Of a stretch of 43,947 nt of DNA, positions 1 through 8,719 are shown in pieces. Where the stretch lies: NCBI GenBank assembly GCA_947303785.1, contig CAMYZH010000009.1, forward strand, positions 1-43,947, given 5' to 3'. The number at the start of each line of letters is the position of its first letter. Within the stretch, counting starts at the first letter, position 1. This stretch comes from an uncultured Clostridium sp. GTDB lineage: Bacteria > Bacillota > Clostridia > TANB77 > CAG-508. Under the pieces are notes generated by a model. It was not told the origin of the DNA, did no database searches, and saw only the letters and a program-made list of their open reading frames with translations. Made by a program: the position numbers and the translations under genes.

Positions 1-63
1 AAAATTTAAAAAAAAATTATGAAAAAAATGAATAAAAATTTCCCTCGGAGAGCATAAAAGGGT

Positions 64-201
64 TTTAGGGATTTTTCCCTAAACAGCAAAAATGGTGTCA
101 AAACACCACGCTGGCGAATATTAGGTACTAAAAAATACTACCTATATTCGAGCAAAATAAATTTTGCTAATTATTAATGCTTCGTAAACTAGCATTAATA
201 A
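64..201. promoter_or_regulatory. Tandem array of five stem-loops upstream of the first gene
   Basis: Five inverted repeats follow one another almost without gaps. Arms are TTTAGGGA/TCCCTAAA (64-83), TGGTGT/ACACCA (93-108), CGAATA-TAGGTA/TACCTA-TATTCG with one bulged T (115-150), AGCAAAAT/ATTTTGCT (151-168) and TTATTAATGC/GCATTAATAA (171-201). All were read directly. The array ends 13 nt before the AAGGAGG that serves the gene at 230. It could be a structured leader RNA, a recombination or replication element read as folded single strand, or a regulatory region for the island. I do not recognise a known RNA family. Confidence 0.6.
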
Positions 202-229
202 ATTTTAAATAGTAAGGAGGTGATGAAAA

Positions 230-853
230 ATGTATAGAGATTCAGAGCAAGCTTTAGAGAGTATTTTTGTATCTTATAATAAAATTTTAAAGAGATTTAA
301 ATTATTAGGTGTTACTACTAAATGTGGAAAAGAAATAACACATGAAGATTTAAGGAAAGCTGTGAATGTAATGTTAAAAAAGCATCCAACTTGCAGATGG
401 ATAAGTGAGAAAGTAAAAAGTAGAAAATACTTTATTTTAGATGAAGGATATGTATGGTTGCTTCAAGTGTATTTTCAAAAAGAAAAATCATTAACCGATG
501 CTGATGTAGAATTTTTTGAAGATAGGATAAAACAATATGAAGAACTATTAAAAATAGAGCATGATGAAAATTGGTGGAATGAGGATATGGATATAAAACA
601 GCTATGCAAGTATTTTAACAAAGAAGATATTACTATTAGAAAAGCTATAAGAAAAATGTGTGATAGTGGATTAGAAGAATATAAACTTTTAATAAATAAT
701 AAAGTTGTAGTTTCAAGAGAGGGAATAAAATGGATTTGTAAAAATGTATTTAAACAAAAGTATTTGGAATTATTAGAAAAGTACAAAATGGAATTGACAG
801 AATTATATATTAAAGCCGGTTATCCATATGATCATTTTTTTCATAGGAATTAA
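230..853 (+). CDS. Hypothetical protein, winged-helix-like, possibly internally duplicated
   Basis: A 207-residue soluble protein with no recognised family. The start is well supported by AAGGAGGTG seven to eight nt upstream of the ATG. It is charged and helical, and two halves look alike: roughly residues 45-110 and 125-200 each pair a helical HTH-like stretch with a short FILDEGYV- or VVVSREGI-type strand and a Tyr/Lys/Glu-rich helix ending in ELL/ELY. This suggests duplicated winged-helix modules. It stands just ahead of the hsdM promoter, so a DNA-binding regulator or accessory factor of the restriction cluster is plausible. That role is inference from position only. Confidence 0.6.
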   Translation: MYRDSEQALESIFVSYNKILKRFKLLGVTTKCGKEITHEDLRKAVNVMLKKHPTCRWISEKVKSRKYFILDEGYVWLLQVYFQKEKSLTDADVEFFEDRIKQYEELLKIEHDENWWNEDMDIKQLCKYFNKEDITIRKAIRKMCDSGLEEYKLLINNKVVVSREGIKWICKNVFKQKYLELLEKYKMELTELYIKAGYPYDHFFHRN

Positions 854-876
854 TTGTAAATATTTAGAAGTACCTG

Positions 877-905
877 TTGAGAAATTTGTCATTTTATGAT
901 AGAAT
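877..905 (+). promoter_or_regulatory. Promoter of the hsdMSR operon
   Basis: TTGAGA at 877-882 and TAGAAT at 900-905 are separated by 17 nt, a sigma-A-like spacing. The hsdM start codon is 35 nt downstream, so the restriction operon probably starts here and is not only read through from the gene at 230. Confidence 0.6.
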
Positions 906-939
906 ACATCATGTAATAATGTAACTATTGGAGGAAAAG

Positions 940-2394
940 ATGGAACAAGAAACAAAAAGTATTATAGATAGAATTTGGACAAACTTTTGGGAATGTGGAG
1001 TAACCAACCCATTAACAGTAATTGAGCAAATAACATACCTTTTATTTATAAAAGGATTAGATGATATAGATATAGCACATGAAAAAAGTGACCACATGTT
1101 AGGAATAAAAACAAAAAGAATCTTTGATGAAAAGCATCAGGAATGCAGATGGAGTATATTTAAAAATTATCCAGCTGAAAAAATGTATAGAATAGTTGGA
1201 GAAGATGTATTTCCATTTATAAAGTCACTAAGTAATAACAAAAATTCTGGATATGCAAAATATATGGATGATGCTATATTTATTATACCAACACCTATTA
1301 TGTTACAAAGAGTTGTAACAGCAATAGACAAGCTTAAAATGAAAGACAGAGATACAAAAGGAGATGTATATGAATATCTTCTTTCAAAACTATCAACAGC
1401 AGGAACAAATGGACAATTTAGAACGCCAAGACACATCATTAGGATGATGGTAGAACTAATGAAGCCTACTCCAGAGGATATAATTGTTGATCCAGCTGCT
1501 GGAAGTGCAGGATTTTTAGTAGAAGCAGGAGAATATCTAAGAAATAATAGAAATGATTTATTTTTAACAGAAAATCTAAAGGAACATTTTAATAATACAA
1601 TGTTTTATGGATTTGATATGGATAGGACAATGCTTAGAATTGGTGCAATGAACTTAATGCAACATGGTATTGAAAATCCCAATATATCATATAAAGATTC
1701 CTTGTCAGAAGATAATGAAGATAATAGCAAGTATACATTAGTACTTGCAAACCCACCTTTTAAAGGTTCTATTGATAGTGAAAGAACTTCAAAGGACTTA
1801 TTGAATGTTACAAAAACAAAGAAAACAGAATTGTTATTTTTAGCATTATTCTTAAGAATTTTAAGAATAGGTGGACGAGCTGCTTCAATAGTTCCAGATG
1901 GTGTGCTATTCGGAAGCTCAAATGCTCACAAAGCTATTAGAAAAGAAATAATAGAAAAGCATAAATTAGAAGCAATAATATCAATGCCAAGTGGTGTATT
2001 TAAACCTTATGCTGGAGTCTCAACTGCTATTATGATATTTACTAAAACAGGTGATGGTGGAACAGATAAAGTATGGTTTTATGATATGACAGCAGATGGA
2101 TTTAGTTTAGATGACCAAAGACAACCTGTAAAGGAAAATGATATACCAGATATTATAAAAAGATTTAATAATAGGAATTCTAAAGAAGAACAAGAAAGAA
2201 AAAGAACAGAAAAATCTTTCTTCGTATCTAAAGAAGAGATTGTAGAAAATGATTACGATTTATCTATTAACAAATATAAAGAAATTATAGTTGAAAAGAA
2301 AGAATATGAAGATCCAAAAGTTATTCTTAAAAGAGTAATTGATATGGAAAGTGAACTTCAACAAAAACTAAAAGAGTTGGAGGGAATATTGTAA
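940..2394 (+). CDS. hsdM: Type I restriction-modification DNA methyltransferase subunit HsdM
   Basis: The modification subunit transfers methyl from S-adenosylmethionine to adenine in the target set by HsdS. The 484-residue protein has the HsdM_N helical region (about 1-130) and an N6-adenine methyltransferase domain with AdoMet motif I DPAAGSAGF (184-192) and the catalytic NPPF (271-274). ATG 940 is preferred over the upstream TTG 928 because GGAGG lies five to six nt before it. Its TAA overlaps the hsdS ATG by one base, a sign of translational coupling. Length and motifs are intact, so it looks active. Confidence 0.95.
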   Translation: MEQETKSIIDRIWTNFWECGVTNPLTVIEQITYLLFIKGLDDIDIAHEKSDHMLGIKTKRIFDEKHQECRWSIFKNYPAEKMYRIVGEDVFPFIKSLSNNKNSGYAKYMDDAIFIIPTPIMLQRVVTAIDKLKMKDRDTKGDVYEYLLSKLSTAGTNGQFRTPRHIIRMMVELMKPTPEDIIVDPAAGSAGFLVEAGEYLRNNRNDLFLTENLKEHFNNTMFYGFDMDRTMLRIGAMNLMQHGIENPNISYKDSLSEDNEDNSKYTLVLANPPFKGSIDSERTSKDLLNVTKTKKTELLFLALFLRILRIGGRAASIVPDGVLFGSSNAHKAIRKEIIEKHKLEAIISMPSGVFKPYAGVSTAIMIFTKTGDGGTDKVWFYDMTADGFSLDDQRQPVKENDIPDIIKRFNNRNSKEEQERKRTEKSFFVSKEEIVENDYDLSINKYKEIIVEKKEYEDPKVILKRVIDMESELQQKLKELEGIL

Positions 2395-3506
2395 TGGAAA
2401 AAGTTAAATTAGGAGATGCTTGCGTATTTATAAGAAATGGGGCAAATATAAAAAATGATAAAGGTAAATCAGGTATTCCTATAACAAGAATTGAAACTAT
2501 AGCAAATGGTGTGATAGATGAAGATAGTTTGGGCTATGCAAATATATATGATGAAAAATATGAAGACTACTATTTAAAACAAAATGATATTTTGATGTCA
2601 CATATTAATAGTATGAAACATCTTGGAAAAGTAGCAATATGTAATGAAGATAAAAAGATAATACATGGAATGAACCTATTAAATATTAGATTAAAAGAAA
2701 ATATACTTGCAAAATATGTGTACTATTTTTTCAAAACGGATAGTTTTAGAAAACAGTTGCATAAAATATCAAAACAATCAGTTAATCAAAGCAGTTTTAA
2801 TGTAAATGATTTTAAAAAAATAAGTATTGATTTGCCAGATTTTAGAACTCAAAATAAGGTAGCAGATATCATGGATAAAGTTGAAGAAATAATAGATATT
2901 AGAAAAAAACAAATAGAACAATTAGATGAGTTAGTTAAATCTCAGTTTGTCGAGATGTTTAAAAATAGTAAAAAAATAAAATTATGTGAAATGGCAAACA
3001 TAACAATGGGACAATCTCCAGATTCTTCATCATATAATGACAATGGAGAAGGAGTACCTTTTTTTCAAGGTAAAGCAGATTATGGAGAAAAATATACTGT
3101 AATTAGACAATGGACAAGTAAGCCATCGAAATTAGCTAATAATGGAGATGTTTTGATGTCTGTTAGAGCACCTGTAGGTCCCGTAAATATATCTTCTTGT
3201 GATTGTTGCATAGGAAGAGGATTATGTGCAATATCAGCTAAAGATGGGGTTACAAATAATGAATTTATTTATAATTCTCTAAATGCAATTCAAGATGAAA
3301 TTTCACTAATGGGAGCAGGTAGTACATTTAAAGCAATAACTAAGAATGATGTATTTAATATAGAAATACCTTTTGCATCAATAGAGCTACAAAATAAATT
3401 TGCCGAGTTTGTTAAACAAATCGATAAACAGAAATTTGAAATACAAAAGAGTTTAGAAGAAACACAAAAGTTACAAGAAAGTTTAATGAATAAATATTTT
3501 GGGTGA
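2394..3506 (+). CDS. hsdS: Type I restriction-modification specificity subunit HsdS
   Basis: HsdS recognises the bipartite DNA target for both methylation and restriction. The 370-residue protein shows the usual layout of two target-recognition domains (about 1-150 and 195-330), each followed by a helical conserved region. The central one begins LPDFRTQNKVADIMDKVEE and the C-terminal one FASIELQNKFAEFV. The second TRD carries the family-typical MGQSP and GDVLMSVRAPVG stretches. The gene overlaps hsdM by one base and the next gene by four. No inverted-repeat partner or second hsdS copy is present, so no shuffling system is seen. Confidence 0.93.
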   Translation: MEKVKLGDACVFIRNGANIKNDKGKSGIPITRIETIANGVIDEDSLGYANIYDEKYEDYYLKQNDILMSHINSMKHLGKVAICNEDKKIIHGMNLLNIRLKENILAKYVYYFFKTDSFRKQLHKISKQSVNQSSFNVNDFKKISIDLPDFRTQNKVADIMDKVEEIIDIRKKQIEQLDELVKSQFVEMFKNSKKIKLCEMANITMGQSPDSSSYNDNGEGVPFFQGKADYGEKYTVIRQWTSKPSKLANNGDVLMSVRAPVGPVNISSCDCCIGRGLCAISAKDGVTNNEFIYNSLNAIQDEISLMGAGSTFKAITKNDVFNIEIPFASIELQNKFAEFVKQIDKQKFEIQKSLEETQKLQESLMNKYFG

Positions 3507-4312
3507 ATGATAGTATGAAAAATAGAAATAATATAAATTCACATGTAATTATACCAAAAAGTATATTAGAAAAGTATGCATATATTGATAAAAAAAGAAG
3601 GCATATTATAAAATACATTGATTTAAATACTTTCGAGATAAAAGAAGAGAAAACATCTAAATTTAATACAGAAATTGGATATTATAGTGTAGATAATGAA
3701 AAAATTTTAAGTGATGAAGCCGAAAGTAGAATAGGTAATGTAATAAAAAAATTACAAGAAATAAATGCAGACACAAATTTTGAACAAAAAGATATTGAAT
3801 CAATATATAAGTTTATAGCGTATCAGGTAATACGAACCGATTTCTTTTCAGAAAAACTAAAAAAAGAGTTTGAATTTGACTTAGATAATAAAATTATAAA
3901 AAATAAATTTATTGGAGAAGAACAAAAACTAAATATTTTATACAATATTATAAGGGATACAGATATGTATGTTATAGTTAATTTTTCAAATATTAAATTT
4001 GTTCTTCCGGCAAATTTAATGTATACGTTTGATGCTGATACAGAAGAATATAAATGGATTACAATATTATCACCCAATATCGCATTAGTTTTATTAAGAA
4101 AAGGTATGATAAATAAAATACATAATATTGAAGATGGAATAAAAAGCGTTAAGATAGTAAAATTTGAAAATGAACAAAGAGATGTAATAAATGCATTTAA
4201 TTCAAGAGCTTTAGGAGCACAGTTTAAAAGTAATAATGAAAAAGAATACATTATTGGACTGGAAAACGAACTAAATGGTCTTTTAGATATTATAGATAAA
4301 AATAAGGAGTAA
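3503..4312 (+). CDS. DUF4238-like protein embedded in the restriction operon
   Basis: A 269-residue protein that I match tentatively to DUF4238, from the N-terminal SHVIIPKSIL...YIDLNTFEI pattern and the helical region around residues 70-130. The function is unknown. The start is GTG 3503, overlapping the hsdS stop as GTGA, or ATG 3515; neither has a strong ribosome binding site, so coupling to hsdS is likely. The gene ends three nt before hsdR. Such tight packing between hsdS and hsdR implies production together with the restriction complex. It may be an accessory or anti-anti-restriction factor; that role is a guess. Confidence 0.6.
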   Translation: MNDSMKNRNNINSHVIIPKSILEKYAYIDKKRRHIIKYIDLNTFEIKEEKTSKFNTEIGYYSVDNEKILSDEAESRIGNVIKKLQEINADTNFEQKDIESIYKFIAYQVIRTDFFSEKLKKEFEFDLDNKIIKNKFIGEEQKLNILYNIIRDTDMYVIVNFSNIKFVLPANLMYTFDADTEEYKWITILSPNIALVLLRKGMINKIHNIEDGIKSVKIVKFENEQRDVINAFNSRALGAQFKSNNEKEYIIGLENELNGLLDIIDKNKE

Positions 4313-4315
4313 AAC

Positions 4316-7300
4316 ATGTCAAACTTTGATTTTTTGAAACAAACAGGAATATTTAGAAGTTTTGCAGATGCTTCAATAGAAGCAGAAAATGGAATAGGAT
4401 TAAATACAGTAACATGTAGTATATTAAGTAGAAGAGCATTAGAACTTGCAGTAAAATGGTTATATGCCAATGATATGGATTTAAAAATGCCATATCAAGA
4501 TAACATATCAACATTAATACATGAAATTTCATTTAGAAATATATTAGATGCAAAACTATTTCCACAAATTAAATACATTATAAAACTTGGGAATTTTGCT
4601 GTTCATAATAACAGAAAAATTACAAGACAAGAGGCAGTAATGTCTTTAAGATATCTATTTAATTTTATGCAATGGGTATCTTATTGCTATGGACAAGACT
4701 ACCAAGAATTAAAGTTTGACGAAAGTATTTTACCAAAGGAAAATGCTAATATTTTAGCTGTTAAAGAAAAAGAAAATTTATATGAAGAATTAAGCAAAAG
4801 AGATAAGAAATTAGAAGAAGCAATAAGAGAAAACAATGAATTAAGAAAGCAAATAACTGAAAATAGAGAGAACAAGAAAAATGTCTATGACTTTAAAGTA
4901 GAAAATATATCAGAAGCAGAAACAAGAAAGAGATATATAGATTTAGAATTGAAGCTTGCTGGATGGAATTTTGATGCAAACATGACAGCAGAACTGCCTG
5001 TTTCAGGAATGCCAAATAATGAAGGAACAGGATATGTTGATTATGTATTATTTGGAGAAAATGGATTACCTCTTGCAGTTGTAGAAGCTAAGAAAACAAG
5101 TGTAGATGCAAGAGTGGGACAAAATCAAGCTAAACTATATGCTGACTGTATTGAAGCAGAACATCATCAAAGACCAGTTATATATTACACAAATGGATAT
5201 GAAATATATATGTGGGATGATAAAGAATATGCACCTAGAAGAGTTAGTGGTTTCTATACGCAAGATGAATTACAGTTACTTATAGATAGAAGAAAAAATA
5301 AACAAAGTTTAGAGCATGTTTATATAGATCCAAATATTGCAGGAAGAGAGTATCAATTAGAAGCTATAAAAAGTGTATGTGAAACTTTTGAAGAAGGTCA
5401 TAGAAAAGCACTTCTTGTTATGGCTACTGGTACAGGAAAAACAAGAACAGCAATATCAATAGCTAAAATATTAACAGAACAAAATTGGGCTAAAAATATA
5501 TTATTCTTAGCAGATAGAACAGTACTTGTAAAACAAGCAAAAAATAACTTTAATAAATTATTACCTAATATGTCAGGCTGTAATTTATTAAGCTCAAAGG
5601 ATAATCCAGAAGAATCTAGAATTGTATTCTCAACATATCAAACTATGATGAATGCAATTGATGACATGAAATCTAAAACTGGAAATAAATTATTTACTCC
5701 TGGACATTTTGATTTAATAATTGTTGATGAAGCACATAGAAGTATATATAACAGATATCAAGCAATATTTGAATACTTTGATGGCTTAGTTGTAGGACTT
5801 ACAGCAACTCCAAGAAGTGATGTGGATAGAAATACATACAGATTTTTTGAAATAGAAAATAATGTTCCTACATATGCTTATGAATACGAACAAGCTGTAA
5901 AAGACGGATATTTAGTAGAATATCATTCTATATCTACAAGTACAGATTTTATGGATAGAGGAATTAAATATGATGAATTGTCCGATGAAGAAAAAGAAGA
6001 ATATGAGAACTTGTTTGAAGAGGATGAAGCACCTGAAGAAATAAATGCATCTGCAATAAATAGCTGGTTATTTAATAGAGATACTATTAAGAAACTTATA
6101 GAATTACTAATGGAAAAAGGAATAAAAGTTGAGGGTGGAGATAAGCTAGGAAAAACAATTATATTTGCTAAAAACCACAGACATGCACAAAAAATAGAAG
6201 ATGTATTTAATGAATTATATCCATCATACAAAGGAGAATTTGCAAAATTAATAGATAACCAGGTTAAATATAATGATACTATAATAGATGACTTTTCAAA
6301 GAAAGATGATTTTCCTCAAATAGCAATATCAGTTGATATGCTTGATACAGGAGTAGATGTTCCAGAAGTAGTAAATTTAGTATTTTTTAAACCAGTAAAA
6401 TCTAAGATTAAATTCTGGCAAATGATAGGAAGAGGAACAAGACTTTGCAAAGATTTATTTGGAATAGGACAAGACAAAAAAGAGTTCTATATTTTTGATT
6501 ATTGTAAGAATTTTGATTTCTTTTCTGTAAATGCAAAGGGAATAGAAACATCATCTCAAGTTAGTCTTACAGAAAAAATATTTAATTATAAAGTTGACTT
6601 GATTGTAGAATTACAACATATGAAATACCAAGCACAAGAAGAATTTAAACAATATAGAGAATCTTTAATTAATGAATTTATTGAAGAAATTGATAAGCTT
6701 AATAAAGATAGCTTTATGGTAAAAGCAAAACTATATTATATTGATCAATTTTCTAAGAAAGAAAATTGGAATTATTTATCTATATTGGATAGCACAAATA
6801 TAAAAGAAAATATTACACCTATTTTACTTGCATCAGAAGAAAATGAAGATGCAAAGAAGTTTGATAATTTATTATATGGATTACAGGTAAAAAGAATAAA
6901 TAATCAAAAAACAAATAGAATAGAAGAAAATATTTCTAGTTTGGTAGCTGAACTTGAAAAATTAGGAACAGTTCCAAAAGTAGTAGAAAAGCAAGATTTA
7001 ATTATAAAGGTAGCTGAAACAGACTATTTAAGTAGAGCAAGTTTCTTTGATATTGAAAAAGTAAGAGAAGAATTAAGAAATTTAATCCAGTACATAGATC
7101 CATATATGAGACCACCAGTATATTCAGATTTTGAAGATACGTTAATGGAAGTAAGCGAAGAGTATGTGTATTTGAGTAGTGGAAATGACTTTACTAACTA
7201 TAAGAAAAAGGTAAGCAAATATTTCAATAGTAATCTTGATAATATAATTGTTTGGAAAATAAGACATAATGAAAAAATAAATGAAGTAGAAAAGAAAGAT

Positions 7301-7657
7301 TTAGAAAGAATACTATTTGAAGAACTTGGTACTAACAAAGAATTCGAAAATGCCTATGGAGATAAAAATGTAGTAGAAGTCGTCAGAAATATTGTTGGAT
7401 TAGATCCAGCGACAGCAAGTGAAATCTTTTCAAAATATATAAATGAGAACCAATTAAACATGAGACAAATTCAATTTGTTAAATTATTAATTGATTATGT
7501 TATAAAGAATGGAACAATTGATATGATTGCATTAACAGAAGATCCATTTAGAGCTGTAGGGGAAGTTGGAGAACTATTTGAAGATAAATATAGTACATTT
7601 ATGGAAATAAGGAAAGATATAGAAAGCATAAATGAGAATGCGAAAGAATTAGCATAA
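4316..7657 (+). CDS. hsdR: Type I restriction endonuclease subunit HsdR with N-terminal DUF4145
   Basis: The motor and nuclease subunit of the complex translocates unmodified DNA and cuts it. The 1113-residue protein has a DUF4145-type helical domain (about 1-125), a coiled coil (about 150-190), and an HSDR_N PD-(D/E)xK nuclease with YVDYVLFG and VVEAKK near 240-257. A superfamily 2 translocase follows, with ATGTGKT (about 369), VDEAH (about 470) and LTATP (about 500), then the helicase C domain with GRGTR and an EcoEI-type C-terminal region. AAGGAG sits six nt before the ATG. The gene appears complete. Confidence 0.95.
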   Translation: MSNFDFLKQTGIFRSFADASIEAENGIGLNTVTCSILSRRALELAVKWLYANDMDLKMPYQDNISTLIHEISFRNILDAKLFPQIKYIIKLGNFAVHNNRKITRQEAVMSLRYLFNFMQWVSYCYGQDYQELKFDESILPKENANILAVKEKENLYEELSKRDKKLEEAIRENNELRKQITENRENKKNVYDFKVENISEAETRKRYIDLELKLAGWNFDANMTAELPVSGMPNNEGTGYVDYVLFGENGLPLAVVEAKKTSVDARVGQNQAKLYADCIEAEHHQRPVIYYTNGYEIYMWDDKEYAPRRVSGFYTQDELQLLIDRRKNKQSLEHVYIDPNIAGREYQLEAIKSVCETFEEGHRKALLVMATGTGKTRTAISIAKILTEQNWAKNILFLADRTVLVKQAKNNFNKLLPNMSGCNLLSSKDNPEESRIVFSTYQTMMNAIDDMKSKTGNKLFTPGHFDLIIVDEAHRSIYNRYQAIFEYFDGLVVGLTATPRSDVDRNTYRFFEIENNVPTYAYEYEQAVKDGYLVEYHSISTSTDFMDRGIKYDELSDEEKEEYENLFEEDEAPEEINASAINSWLFNRDTIKKLIELLMEKGIKVEGGDKLGKTIIFAKNHRHAQKIEDVFNELYPSYKGEFAKLIDNQVKYNDTIIDDFSKKDDFPQIAISVDMLDTGVDVPEVVNLVFFKPVKSKIKFWQMIGRGTRLCKDLFGIGQDKKEFYIFDYCKNFDFFSVNAKGIETSSQVSLTEKIFNYKVDLIVELQHMKYQAQEEFKQYRESLINEFIEEIDKLNKDSFMVKAKLYYIDQFSKKENWNYLSILDSTNIKENITPILLASEENEDAKKFDNLLYGLQVKRINNQKTNRIEENISSLVAELEKLGTVPKVVEKQDLIIKVAETDYLSRASFFDIEKVREELRNLIQYIDPYMRPPVYSDFEDTLMEVSEEYVYLSSGNDFTNYKKKVSKYFNSNLDNIIVWKIRHNEKINEVEKKDLERILFEELGTNKEFENAYGDKNVVEVVRNIVGLDPATASEIFSKYINENQLNMRQIQFVKLLIDYVIKNGTIDMIALTEDPFRAVGEVGELFEDKYSTFMEIRKDIESINENAKELA

Positions 7658-7719
7658 AGGTTTTATTTTTAATCAAAATTTAATATTTTCAAAAAAATAT
7701 TACGGAGGCAATAATAATT

Positions 7720-8649
7720 ATGAATAAATTAGGAAAACTTGAAAAAGTAAATTTGAGAGATATATGGGCGAATGAAGAGTATGACTTCTCAGTATGGTTA
7801 AGCAAAGAAGAAAATTTAAAAGAACTTAGTAATACGGTAGGAATTGATATAATATTAGAGGAGAGAGAGTCTGCTGTTGGAAAATATAGTGTCGATATCT
7901 ATGGTAAAGAAGAAGGAACAGATAGAAAAGTTGTTATAGAAAATCAACTTGAAGATTCTAATCACGACCATCTAGGAAAAATAATTACATATGCTTCTGG
8001 AAAAGATGCAAAAACAGTTATATGGATAGTAAAAAGAGCTAGAGATGAACATAGACAAGCAATAGAATGGTTAAATGCACATACAGATGAAGAAGTAGGA
8101 TTCTTTTTGTTAGAAATAGAATTATGGAAAATAGGAGATTCTATGCCTGCTCCTAAATTTAATGTTGTTTCTAAGCCAAATGATTGGGGAAAAACACAAA
8201 AAGCAAGTAGTGGATTAGGAAAAGCTCAAAAGCTACAAGGAGAATTTTGGCAAGCATTTGCAGAATATGGTGCAAGTGATGAAAAATATTCAAAAGAATT
8301 TAATAAGAGAAAAGCATTACCACAGCATTGGTATGACTTACCTATGGGGAGTTCTGAATATCATATCTCATTGACTTGTGCTACACAAAGGAATGAAATT
8401 GGAATAGAAGTTTATATTGATAATAATAAAAACATATATGATACTTTCTATAATAATAAAGATATTATAGAGGAAAAAACAGGATTGAAATATAAATGGC
8501 AAAGGTTAGATAACAAAAAGGCTTGTAGAATAAAAGCTAGTAAGAAATGCAATGTAGAAGAACAAGAAGAATGGGAGGAAGCATTTAAGTGGTTTTGTGA
8601 GAATGCTTTAAAGATAAAAAAAGAATTTAATAAAGTTTTTAACAAGTAA
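7720..8649 (+). CDS. DUF4268 protein with a PD-(D/E)xK-like N-terminal domain
   Basis: A 309-residue protein I recognise as DUF4268. The N-terminal half (about 20-130) looks like a PD-(D/E)xK nuclease fold: VDIYG near residue 57 is followed by VVIENQLEDS near 72-80, where E-x-Q would be the active-site strand. The C-terminal half holds the DUF4268 domain. ACGGAGG precedes the ATG. It lies 62 nt after hsdR with no terminator between, and a strong terminator follows, so it probably belongs to the same transcript. Its relatives often accompany defence genes; activity here is inferred, not shown. Confidence 0.75.
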   Translation: MNKLGKLEKVNLRDIWANEEYDFSVWLSKEENLKELSNTVGIDIILEERESAVGKYSVDIYGKEEGTDRKVVIENQLEDSNHDHLGKIITYASGKDAKTVIWIVKRARDEHRQAIEWLNAHTDEEVGFFLLEIELWKIGDSMPAPKFNVVSKPNDWGKTQKASSGLGKAQKLQGEFWQAFAEYGASDEKYSKEFNKRKALPQHWYDLPMGSSEYHISLTCATQRNEIGIEVYIDNNKNIYDTFYNNKDIIEEKTGLKYKWQRLDNKKACRIKASKKCNVEEQEEWEEAFKWFCENALKIKKEFNKVFNK

Positions 8650-8655
8650 CAAAAG

Positions 8656-8701
8656 AAGAATGAAATATTAAAATAAATTGTTTGATATTTCATTCTTTTT
8701 T
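8656..8701 (+). terminator. Rho-independent terminator after the DUF4268 gene
   Basis: Perfect 13-bp arms AAGAATGAAATAT (8656-8668) and ATATTTCATTCTT (8685-8697) run into a T tract. It ends the hsdMSR-DUF4268 transcript 18 nt before the next start codon. Confidence 0.85.
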
Positions 8702-8719
8702 ACTTAGAAGGGGAGAAAA

